From Yoonia sp. (lineage in GTDB: Bacteria > Pseudomonadota > Alphaproteobacteria > Rhodobacterales > Rhodobacteraceae), in the NCBI GenBank assembly GCA_020627605.1, contig JAHDGO010000122.1, forward strand, positions 1 through 6,427: a DNA stretch of 6,427 bases, given 5' to 3'. The notes beneath the pieces were generated by a model. The model saw nothing but the letters and a program-made list of their open reading frames with translations, was not told where the DNA came from and ran no database searches. The position numbers and the translations under genes are program-made. Each line of letters begins with the position of its first letter. The stretch's first letter is position 1. Shown one piece after another: positions 1-5,471 of the stretch.

Positions 1-801
1 GCGCTGTTTCCGCATCTGACGGTGGCGCAAAACGTCGGTTTCGGGCTGAAAGGCGGGGCAGGGTCCGACCGTGTGACGCACCTGCTGGACAAGGTCGGGA
101 TGACCCGCCACGCCGATGACTATCCGCATCAATTGTCAGGCGGCGAACAGCAGCGTGTCGCGCTGGCCCGCGCGCTGGCCCCGAAACCCCGCATCATGCT
201 GATGGATGAGCCGTTTTCAGGGCTTGATGACCGCCTGCGTGACGATATCCGGGACGAAACACTTGATGTGCTGAAAGACGAAGGCACCGCCGTTCTGCTG
301 GTCACCCATGAACCCGGAGAAGCGATGCGTATGGCCGACGAGATTGCGCTCATGCGCGATGGACGTATCGTACAGCAGGGCGCGCCATATAATATCTACA
401 ATGCGCCAAAGGATATTCAGTCAGCTGCATTTTTCAGCGATATCAATGTGCTGCATGGTGAAGTTCAGGGCGCTTTGACCGATACCGCCTTTGGGCAGTT
501 TCTGGCGCCCGGCCTGCCTGATGGCACATTGGTCGACATCGTGATCCGGCCTCAGCACATCAAGATCGACTTTGACCGCGGCGGACGCGGCCCAAATCCG
601 ACACCGGAGGATGGCACCGCCGCCCGCGGCGTTGTCGAGCGCGCGCGGTTCATGGGGGCTGCCAGCATTGTCGAGTTTCGCATGGATTTTGACGGCTCGA
701 TCCTGAAGGCTGTGGTGCCTTCGGTGTTTCTGCCCAAGCCGGGGATGCCGCTTTGGCTGATGATCCGGCGGGACAGATGTTTTGTATTTCCGAAAGGGTG
801 A
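1..801 (+). CDS. ABC transporter ATP-binding protein, 3' part (iron(III)/polyamine import type)
   Basis: This is the ATPase subunit that would power uptake of a small substrate through an inner-membrane permease. The frame is open from the first base, so the start and the Walker A motif lie upstream of the window; 266 residues are visible. It opens with ALFPHLTVAQNV, the stretch just after the Q-loop. Then come the signature LSGGEQQR (about visible residues 46-53), the Walker B region IMLMDEPFSGLD with its D-loop, and the H-loop LLVTHEP. The last 120 or so residues form a C-terminal regulatory part that looks TOBE-like (VDIVIRPQHIKI, then a VVERARFMGAASIVEFR strand pattern). The RLRDDIRDETL and EAMRMADEIALMRDGRIVQQG stretches are typical of the FbpC/PotA group. 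The substrate cannot be told without the permease and binding-protein genes, which would lie upstream. The gene converges on the DUF1289 gene. Family is secure; substrate is inference. Confidence 0.93.
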   Translation, partial: ALFPHLTVAQNVGFGLKGGAGSDRVTHLLDKVGMTRHADDYPHQLSGGEQQRVALARALAPKPRIMLMDEPFSGLDDRLRDDIRDETLDVLKDEGTAVLLVTHEPGEAMRMADEIALMRDGRIVQQGAPYNIYNAPKDIQSAAFFSDINVLHGEVQGALTDTAFGQFLAPGLPDGTLVDIVIRPQHIKIDFDRGGRGPNPTPEDGTAARGVVERARFMGAASIVEFRMDFDGSILKAVVPSVFLPKPGMPLWLMIRRDRCFVFPKG

Positions 802-828
802 GTGGTGGTTTGCGGGCAAAGCGGACAA

Positions 829-905
829 ATGTGTAGGATGGGTGAAACCCACGCATAACATCGCATTGATTGGATCAACGCGTGGGTTTCATCCACCCTA
901 CGCAT
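829..905. repeat. Paired inverted GTAG-headed palindromic repeat (REP doublet-like)
   Basis: Two 26-base arms (829-854 and 880-905) are inverted copies matching at 23 of 26 positions, around a 25-base spacer. Each arm, read inward, carries GTAG near its outer end, followed by a small palindrome. In the left arm TGGGT-GAA-ACCCA (839-851) is a perfect hairpin; the right arm has the same hairpin with one mismatch. The spacer contains its own stem, TTGAT-TGG-ATCAA (866-878). A GTAG head followed by a short palindrome, in inverted pairs, is the known layout of REP elements mobilised by RAYT (TnpA_REP) transposases. The element lies between the converging stop codons of the ABC ATPase and DUF1289 genes, where it could also terminate or stabilise both transcripts. 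There is no clear T-run on either side, so a plain intrinsic terminator is less likely. Confidence 0.75.
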
Positions 906-946
906 TGCTCCACTCGACAACAAAGACCGCTTTCCAGACCCTTTCT

Positions 947-1192
947 TCAGGACCCCAACCGCGCCTTGCGCCCGCCGCGCCGCTTGGTGATTTTGCCGGC
1001 GCGTGAGGGCAGCTCCGCCATCACCTCTGACCGCGCCTCTGGCGTCATGCCGGACCAAGCGCCGATCTCTTCAATCGACCGCAGGCAACCTGTGCAAAGG
1101 CGGCTTTCAGGATGGATCACGCAGATCTTGATGCAGGGGCTTTCGATTTCGGCCCGTGACCAGATGTGGTCGGTGTTTTCCGGTTTGGTCAC
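947..1192 (-). CDS. DUF1289 family small cysteine-rich protein
   Basis: This encodes an 81-residue protein of the DUF1289 family, whose function is not established. The family core SPCIKICVIHPE...LCTGCLRSIEEI is plain at residues 18-42. It places four cysteines as C20-x3-C24-x8-C33-x2-C36, a spacing that could hold a metal ion or Fe-S cluster (inference). The C-terminal third is strongly basic (GKITKRRGGRKAR), which might favour nucleic-acid contact. The start is GTG. It is preferred because its GTGA overlaps the ruvX stop by four bases and AAGGA (1200-1204) lies seven bases upstream. It is the last gene of the ccmI-ruvX-DUF1289 operon. Family assignment is firm; role is unknown. Confidence 0.9.
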   Translation of the reverse strand: MTKPENTDHIWSRAEIESPCIKICVIHPESRLCTGCLRSIEEIGAWSGMTPEARSEVMAELPSRAGKITKRRGGRKARLGS

Positions 1193-1665
1193 GGCTGATT
1201 CCTTAGATGTGCCATGCGGTCTAGCATACCTTGCAGGATATAGCTTGCGGCAACATGGTCGATCACCTCTGCGCGACGTTTGCGTGACGTATCCGCCTCG
1301 ATCAGGGCGCGCTCGGCGGCCACGGTCGACAGGCGTTCATCCCAAAAGGTAATTGGCAGAGGCGTCAGTTTCGACAGATTGCGGGCAAACGCGCGGGTGG
1401 CCTGCGCTCGCGGCCCTTCGGAGCCGTCCATGTTCAGCGGCAGACCCAGCACGATACCCGTGACCAGACGGTGCGTTGTCAGCTCCAGCAGTTTGGCGGC
1501 GTCCAGCCCGAATTTCTTGCGCTTGATCGTCTCTGCCGGTGTCGCGACAGACCGCATGATGTCAGAGATCGCAACGCCGATTGTCACGGTCCCAAGGTCC
1601 AGCCCGGCAAGCGCGCCCATGGCGGGGATTTCGGCCACGAAGGCCTCTGGTGTCTCGCAGATCAT
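1189..1665 (-). CDS. ruvX: Putative pre-16S rRNA nuclease / Holliday junction resolvase-like RuvX (YqgF)
   Basis: This encodes a 158-residue cytoplasmic RNase H-fold nuclease of the YqgF/RuvX family, implicated in 16S rRNA 5'-end maturation and historically annotated as a Holliday junction resolvase. The family motifs appear in order: GLDLGTVTIGVAISD (residues 21-35), GLPLNMDGSEGPRAQ (74-88), FWDERLST (107-114) and IDHVAASYILQ (135-145). The expected acidic catalytic trio is present as D23, E110 and D136, so the enzyme looks intact. The length is slightly above the usual 135-150 because of about 15 extra N-terminal residues. A shorter start at M16 is possible. The first ATG is preferred because its ATGA overlaps the ccmI stop, implying coupled translation. 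It is the middle gene of a three-gene - strand operon. Confidence 0.93.
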   Translation of the reverse strand: MICETPEAFVAEIPAMGALAGLDLGTVTIGVAISDIMRSVATPAETIKRKKFGLDAAKLLELTTHRLVTGIVLGLPLNMDGSEGPRAQATRAFARNLSKLTPLPITFWDERLSTVAAERALIEADTSRKRRAEVIDHVAASYILQGMLDRMAHLRNQP

Positions 1666-2861
1666 TCCTGCAACACCCCCGCATCGCGGGCCGCGTTGGT
1701 CAGAATTTCCATGCCGCGCATACTGCCGACGAACACCTGTTGCGCCTCGGCCCAGACGGTGCTGGCCGCGTCGGTATCGCCCAAAACACCATAGGCGCGG
1801 ATCAGGCGCGCCCAGTCTTGAGCGCTGCCGCCTTCGGTGGCCAACCGGTTGGCAAGTCCTGCGACCATCCCGCCGATCATCTCTTGCTGTTCTTCCGCTG
1901 AAAGTTCGGATGCGGCATCCATATCTGCAAAGGACGGTCCACGCGTTTCGGGCAGGGCGTAGTCGACACCGGCGCGAAAGGCTGCGTCACTGGCCTGCGC
2001 CCGTGCGTTGGCCACGTGAAAGTTCTGAGGATCACCCTCTTCGATGATCTCGCTCCAGAAGCGCAGGGCGAGGTCGGGGCGGTCAGTCTGGTTGTAGAGC
2101 AGCCCAAGATAATAGCGCGCGGCGATGTTGCCGGGCGCGCGTTCCAGAATGTCACGCAGCAACGCCTCGGCCTCGGGTGAGACCCAGCCGCCAGCAGCGA
2201 CCACCTGCAGGTCCAGCAGGCGTTGCAGGTCTGACACTTCTGCGGCGTCCCCCCGGATTGCGATAATCTGTGCCTGCGCGGTTGCGGCTGCGGCGTAGTC
2301 GCGCATTTCCACCTCGTGCCGGGCCAGCATGCGCCAGACCTCCAGATCGTCGGGGCGGGTCGGGGCGATGGCACGCAGTTGTTCGACGGCCGCGCGGTAT
2401 TCGTCAGGGACCTCGACCGCTGGCGGGGCAGGGGCGGCGGCCTCCAGCGCTTCTTGGCCGGGTCGGTTTTCGCGCATTTCTGCGCTGGCGGCGAGGCGGG
2501 CCGAAAGCGGCAGGTCGGGGTAACCCGGCGCGCCGAACTGCCAGTAAAGACCCAATGCCATGGCCAGCAGGGCCGCTGTCAGGACCACGGGCAGCATCCG
2601 CGATGGTGCGCTAGCGCCAATATCAGCACTGGCGGCCCTGTCGGCGGCAATCAGACGGCGGGCGACCTCTGCCCGCGCACGCTCTGCCTCGTCGGGGGCC
2701 AGCACCTCGCGTGCCAGATCGCGGTCGATTTCATCCAGTTGCGCGCGGTCGATCGCGATGTCGGGATTGTCGCTGCTGGCCGGTTTCGGGCGCAATAGTG
2801 GCGCGGCCATGATCAGCGCCACGGCGAGTGTCAGAACCGCGCAGACAATCCAGAAAATCAT
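1662..2861 (-). CDS. ccmI: c-type cytochrome biogenesis protein CcmI (CycH)
   Basis: This encodes a 399-residue inner-membrane protein of System I cytochrome c maturation, which presents apocytochrome c to the haem ligation complex CcmFH. A first membrane segment covers about residues 2-20. A charged, coiled-coil-prone cytoplasmic loop follows, with the family pattern QLDEIDRDLAREVL and ARRLIAAD. A second membrane segment lies at about 89-107 and runs into the characteristic GAPGYPDLPL. The rest is a periplasmic, alanine-rich helical region with TPR-like repeats (for example RPDDLEVWRMLARHEVEMRDY and APGNIAARYYLGLLYNQTDRPDLA), the part known to bind the apocytochrome C-terminus. The start is supported by AGAAGGGG nine bases upstream (2871-2878). 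It leads the operon and overlaps ruvX by four bases. No other ccm gene lies in the window, so it sits apart from the main ccm cluster. Confidence 0.93.
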   Translation of the reverse strand: MIFWIVCAVLTLAVALIMAAPLLRPKPASSDNPDIAIDRAQLDEIDRDLAREVLAPDEAERARAEVARRLIAADRAASADIGASAPSRMLPVVLTAALLAMALGLYWQFGAPGYPDLPLSARLAASAEMRENRPGQEALEAAAPAPPAVEVPDEYRAAVEQLRAIAPTRPDDLEVWRMLARHEVEMRDYAAAATAQAQIIAIRGDAAEVSDLQRLLDLQVVAAGGWVSPEAEALLRDILERAPGNIAARYYLGLLYNQTDRPDLALRFWSEIIEEGDPQNFHVANARAQASDAAFRAGVDYALPETRGPSFADMDAASELSAEEQQEMIGGMVAGLANRLATEGGSAQDWARLIRAYGVLGDTDAASTVWAEAQQVFVGSMRGMEILTNAARDAGVLQE

Positions 2862-3064
2862 GGCCTATCGCCCCTTCTACTGCGGCTGACATAACCGCCT
2901 GCGTCTGGTGTGAAAAGGGCCTGCGACCTTTCGGCAATTCACGCGGGCTTCACCATGTCGTAAAAGGCCAGCCAGACGACGCTGGCAGTATCCTCTTGGA
3001 TTGGCACTCGGGCCAGATATGTCATCAATGGGGCAGCCGTGCCCGGACAAGGATTCTGGTTTCG
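2862..3064. promoter_or_regulatory. Divergent intergenic region between ccmI and soxB
   Basis: This 203-bp gap must carry promoters for both the leftward ccmI operon and rightward soxB. Visible items are a perfect dyad GCCAGC-N8-GCTGGC (2967-2986), a possible operator, and a small hairpin GGGCA-GCCG-TGCCC (3031-3044) just ahead of the soxB ribosome site. TTGGAT (2996-3001) and TATGTC (3018-3023) are 16 bases apart and would place a start near 3030, but the match to consensus is poor. No known riboswitch was recognised. That promoters lie here is certain from gene layout; the individual elements are tentative. Confidence 0.4.
3049..3053 (+). promoter_or_regulatory. Ribosome binding site deciding the soxB start
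   Basis: AAGGA lies 11 bases before the ATG at 3065, a slightly long spacing. The frame stays open upstream to 2828, but only the 3065 start has this site, and only it gives the MKRYSAFAIARE beginning typical of sarcosine oxidase beta. Confidence 0.6.
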
Positions 3065-4309
3065 ATGAAACGTTATTCCGCTTTTGCCATCGCCCGCGAG
3101 ACCATGCGCCAGCACACCGGCTGGGACCGTGCATGGGCCAAACGGACTCCCAAGAAAAAATATGATGTCATCATCGTTGGTGCCGGTGGGCATGGGCTGG
3201 CGACGGCGTATTTTCTGGGCAAGAATTTCGGCATCACCAATGTCGCCATTCTGGAAAAGGGCTGGCTGGGTGGTGGCAACACCGGGCGGAACACGACGAT
3301 CATCCGCTCCAACTACCTGCAGGACCCGTCAGCGGCGATCTATGAAAAGTCGCGCAGCCTGTACGAGACGATGAGCCAGGATCTGAACTATAACGTCATG
3401 TTCAGCCCGCGTGGCGTCTTGATGCTGGCGCAGACCCAGCATGAGGTGCGCGGCTACAAGCGCACCGCCCATGCCAATGCCCTGCAAGGTGTAACGACGG
3501 AATGGATCGGGCCAGAGAAGGTCAAGGAAATCTGCCCCATCATGAACATCGACGGGCCGCGTTATCCGGTTCTGGGTGGTCTGTGGCAGGCGCGCGGCGG
3601 TACTGCCCGCCATGACGCGGTGGCCTGGGGATATGCGCGCGCTTGTTCTGACATGGGCATGGACGTGATCCAGAAGTGTGAGGTCACGGCTGTCAGGCAG
3701 GAAAACGGCAAGGTCGTGGGCGTTGACACCAATCAGGGGTCGATCGACTGCGACAAGCTGGGCATGGTGGTGGCTGGCCATTCCGGCGTGCTGGCGCAGA
3801 TGGCGGGGTTCCGGCTGCCGATTGAAAGTGTGGCACTGCAGGCGCTGGTGTCAGAGCCGATCAAGCCTTGTATGGATATCGTCGTCATGGCCAACACGGT
3901 GCATGGCTATATGTCGCAATCCGATAAGGGCGAGATGGTCATCGGTGGCGGGACAGACGGATACAACAACTACACCCAGCGCGGGTCGTTCCATCATATC
4001 GAGGAAACCGTGCGCGCATTGGTCGAAACCTTCCCGATGATCGCGCGTCTCAAGATGCTGCGCCAGTGGGGCGGGATCGTGGATGTCACCGGTGACCGGT
4101 CACCGATCCTGTCAAAAACCCCGGTCGAGGGGATTTTCGTCAACTGCGGCTGGGGCACCGGCGGGTTCAAGGCGATCCCCGGGTCCGGCTGGGCCATGGC
4201 AGAGCTGATGGCCAAAGGGCATTCGCCGCTGACAGAAGAATTCAGCATGTTCCGCTTTCGCGAAGGCAAGTTCATCGATGAAAGCGTGGCAGCCGGGGTG
4301 GCGCATTGA
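3065..4309 (+). CDS. soxB: Sarcosine oxidase beta subunit
   Basis: This is the 414-residue flavin-binding catalytic subunit of the heterotetrameric, folate-linked sarcosine oxidase. It oxidises N-methylglycine to glycine in the cytoplasm, with electrons reaching oxygen. The N-terminal FAD Rossmann motif is YDVIIVGAGGHGLATAY (residues 33-49, G39-x-G41-x-x-G44). It is followed by NTTIIRSNYL, which is conserved in the family. H183 in ARHDAVAWGYAR matches the position of the histidine that carries covalent FMN in characterised tetrameric enzymes (alignment from memory). The C-terminal block GGIVDVTGDRSPI and NCGWGTGGFKAIPGSG is the conserved FAD-contact end of the DAO-like fold. The frame extends upstream to 2828, but the 3065 start is chosen for its N-terminus, its length near 410 and its ribosome site. 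soxD follows only after an 832-bp gap, which is atypical. Confidence 0.95.
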   Translation: MKRYSAFAIARETMRQHTGWDRAWAKRTPKKKYDVIIVGAGGHGLATAYFLGKNFGITNVAILEKGWLGGGNTGRNTTIIRSNYLQDPSAAIYEKSRSLYETMSQDLNYNVMFSPRGVLMLAQTQHEVRGYKRTAHANALQGVTTEWIGPEKVKEICPIMNIDGPRYPVLGGLWQARGGTARHDAVAWGYARACSDMGMDVIQKCEVTAVRQENGKVVGVDTNQGSIDCDKLGMVVAGHSGVLAQMAGFRLPIESVALQALVSEPIKPCMDIVVMANTVHGYMSQSDKGEMVIGGGTDGYNNYTQRGSFHHIEETVRALVETFPMIARLKMLRQWGGIVDVTGDRSPILSKTPVEGIFVNCGWGTGGFKAIPGSGWAMAELMAKGHSPLTEEFSMFRFREGKFIDESVAAGVAH

Positions 4310-4338
4310 TGCAGCCGTTTGCCATCACACCGAGCACA

Positions 4339-4372
4339 GAAAAAGACGAAGAGCACGGGTGCGCGCTCTTCG
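4339..4372 (-). terminator. Intrinsic terminator for the 68-aa gene (- strand)
   Basis: Perfect 8-bp arms CGAAGAGC (4347-4354) and GCTCTTCG (4365-4372) extend inward by two more pairs after one mismatch. Read on the - strand, the stem is followed at once by TCTTTTTC (4346-4339). On the + strand no T-run follows, so the signal is directional. It lies 24 bases past the stop of the - strand small gene and also faces the end of soxB, so it could shield soxB from antisense transcription. Confidence 0.8.
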
Positions 4373-4395
4373 CCAAAGCATGTCTGGGGAGGTGC

Positions 4396-4602
4396 CTAGT
4401 TGGTCGACTGCGACAGCTGGCGCTCTTTATGGCGCCGTTGTGCGGTTTTGTTCCATTCAGAGGTCTTTCGAATGAATTCCGCATCAGACATATCATCGGA
4501 CGCAGTGTCAGCCGGGATCTCTTCTTCGGGATCGCCGGTAAAGATCACATACGCGATGGCCGCGACGAGACTGCACCCTACTATGATCAGCATAAGTTCC
4601 AT
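4396..4602 (-). CDS. Hypothetical small single-span membrane protein (68 aa)
   Basis: I do not recognise this protein. It has 68 residues: a hydrophobic span at about 3-21 (LMLIIVGCSLVAAIAYVIF), an acidic stretch (DPEEEIPADTASDDMSDAE, 24-42), then a basic, polar tail rich in Lys, Arg and Gln. This suggests a small inner-membrane protein with a charged cytoplasmic tail. Support for a real gene is the ordered membrane/acidic/basic layout, mostly GC-ending codons typical of the neighbours, and a well-formed - strand intrinsic terminator just past its stop. The weak point is the start: no good Shine-Dalgarno precedes 4602, and the in-frame ATG at codon 4 is an alternative. It is transcribed against soxB and divergently from the 74-aa gene. 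Confidence 0.65.
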   Translation of the reverse strand: MELMLIIVGCSLVAAIAYVIFTGDPEEEIPADTASDDMSDAEFIRKTSEWNKTAQRRHKERQLSQSTN

Positions 4603-4651
4603 GTGTCAGAGCTAGCACAGGCAGCATGTGTGCCAACCCCGGCGGTGGATA

Positions 4652-4724
4652 GCCGACCCGGATCGGCGGAAATGGCCGCAGATCGCCCAGTTTCGGTGGG
4701 GATTTCCGCCGATCTTCCATTTTT
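4652..4724 (+). promoter_or_regulatory. Perfect 13-bp inverted repeat with T-run and competing hairpin
   Basis: GATCGGCGGAAAT (4661-4673) is matched exactly by its reverse complement ATTTCCGCCGATC (4702-4714) across a 28-base loop. The loop contains a minor CCCA/TGGG stem. TTTTT (4720-4724) follows five bases after the stem, giving a terminator-like order on the + strand. A second hairpin, GCCGA (4652-4656) with TCGGC (4663-4667), uses bases of the left arm, so the two folds exclude one another. It lies in the 167-bp gap between the divergent small genes and ends about 30 bases before the ribosome site of the 74-aa gene. It could be an attenuator, a late terminator for soxB transcripts, or an operator dyad. 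The repeat itself is certain; its role is inference. Confidence 0.55.
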
Positions 4725-4755
4725 GACCGATCCCGCGATGGTGGAGTTGTCTGAA

Positions 4756-4762
4756 AAGGAGG
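4756..4762 (+). promoter_or_regulatory. Strong Shine-Dalgarno for the 74-aa gene
   Basis: AAGGAGG is a full anti-16S match seven bases before the ATG at 4770. It is the strongest ribosome site in the window and the main reason to accept this short gene and its start. Confidence 0.85.
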
Positions 4763-4769
4763 ACGCAAC

Positions 4770-4994
4770 ATGGACGAATTCAGCCGCGTTACCCCAAGCA
4801 CGTCAAGCAACAGTGGAATCGGCTTTCTTGTGGCCGCTGTCATCGTTGTTCTGGTCTTGCTTTATGCACTCTTCGCAGGCGGGTCAGTCAGCACAACGGT
4901 CGATCCGGCAAGTGTCGGTGCAACCGAAGAATCGGCACCACTTGTCGAGGAAGTCACACCAGTGCAGCCCGTCGCACCAGCGACTGACAACTAA
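4770..4994 (+). CDS. Hypothetical small single-span membrane protein (74 aa)
   Basis: I do not recognise a named family. The 74-residue product has a short polar Ser/Thr-rich N-terminus (1-16) and one strong membrane span (about 17-36, GIGFLVAAVIVVLVLLYALF). A low-complexity tail rich in Val, Pro, Ala and Glu follows (DPASVGATEESAPLVEE, then PVQPVAPATDN) and is probably disordered. No positively charged residue follows the span, so the acidic tail could be periplasmic (inference). The start is fixed by AAGGAGG at ideal spacing. It sits between soxB and soxD, about 145 bp from the latter, with a long inverted repeat upstream and a GC-rich hairpin downstream, so it seems to be controlled separately from the sox genes. 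Small proteins of this build are frequent in Rhodobacteraceae (recollection, not a search). Confidence 0.78.
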   Translation: MDEFSRVTPSTSSNSGIGFLVAAVIVVLVLLYALFAGGSVSTTVDPASVGATEESAPLVEEVTPVQPVAPATDN

Positions 4995-5025
4995 AAAACC
5001 GGCCACTCACCGCGGAACCGCCACG

Positions 5026-5052
5026 GGCGGGCGCTTCATTGCGTCCGCCTTT
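5026..5052 (+). terminator. GC-rich hairpin, possible terminator of the 74-aa gene
   Basis: GGCGGGCGC (5026-5034) pairs with GCGTCCGCC (5041-5049) over a six-base loop: nine pairs including one G-U, followed by only TTT and then GGTCT. It begins 31 bases after the stop of the 74-aa gene. The short T-run makes it a weak intrinsic terminator; it may instead be a transcript-end stabiliser or part of the soxD leader. Confidence 0.5.
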
Positions 5053-5141
5053 GGTCTGTCCGTGCCCCTGTCGCGGCAACTGGCACCGATGGCCGTGCCT
5101 GCGCCGCGCCCTTCCTTTCCTCTGATGTCAAAGGTTCACCC

Positions 5142-5471
5142 ATGCTGACCCTTCATTGCCCCTATTGCGGTGTCGATGCCGATGAAACTGATCTGCATGC
5201 GGGCGGTCAGGCCCATCTGAAACGCGAAGGCCCCGGTTCCTCTGACGAGGATTTCGAGGATTACCTGTTTCTGCGCGAAAACCCCAAGGGCGTGCATTTT
5301 GAACGCTGGCGGCATGTCTATGGCTGCGGCAAGTGGTTTCATGCCGCACGTTGCACCAATACCTTGCAGGTGTTTGGCACCTATCCCGCGCAAACGCTGG
5401 AGCCGCCGCAAGACATCAAGAAAATGATCACAGATGCCCGTCCGGGCTGGTCATGGGGGTCCTTCGCATGA
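5142..5471 (+). CDS. soxD: Sarcosine oxidase delta subunit
   Basis: This is the 109-residue zinc-binding delta subunit of heterotetrameric sarcosine oxidase, a small structural subunit of the complex with no flavin. The N-terminal LHCPYCG gives C6 and C9. The later block WRHVYGCGKWFHAARC gives H58 and C62, matching the known Cys-Cys-His-Cys zinc site of the family. RENPKG and GCGKWF are further hallmark stretches, and the length fits the usual 85-110. AAAGG (5130-5134) lies seven bases before the ATG. The stop overlaps the soxA start as ATGA, so the two subunits are probably translationally coupled. Because soxB lies 832 bp away beyond other genes, soxDA may need its own promoter in the 147 bp upstream; I see no convincing one. 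Confidence 0.95.
   Translation: MLTLHCPYCGVDADETDLHAGGQAHLKREGPGSSDEDFEDYLFLRENPKGVHFERWRHVYGCGKWFHAARCTNTLQVFGTYPAQTLEPPQDIKKMITDARPGWSWGSFA

Noticed and set aside
829..905. CRISPR array or simple intrinsic terminator
   Set aside because: There are only two copies, inverted rather than direct, with no regular spacers, so it is not CRISPR. No T-run follows either arm, so a REP-type element fits better than a standard terminator.
552..1058. 168-codon - strand frame over the ABC gene end and the REP doublet
   Set aside because: It runs through the palindromic repeat and across two recognised genes, with a noise-like composition.
1280..2047. 255-codon + strand frame opposite ruvX and ccmI
   Set aside because: It lies wholly antisense to two recognised genes, and its Arg/Ser/Pro-rich translation looks like the usual GC-rich shadow.
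2828..3064. N-terminal extension of soxB to 2828
   Set aside because: It would overlap ccmI head-on, has no family resemblance, and the internal ATG at 3065 gives the typical beta-subunit N-terminus with a ribosome site.
2862..3064. Glycine riboswitch upstream of soxB
   Set aside because: Considered because the enzyme makes glycine, but no recognisable tandem aptamer core is visible and the gap is short for a two-aptamer riboswitch.
4396..4602. Lipoprotein reading of the 68-aa protein (IVGC at residues 7-10)
   Set aside because: The lipobox-like residues are present, but there is no positively charged n-region and the preceding stretch is too short for a signal peptide; a plain membrane span fits better.
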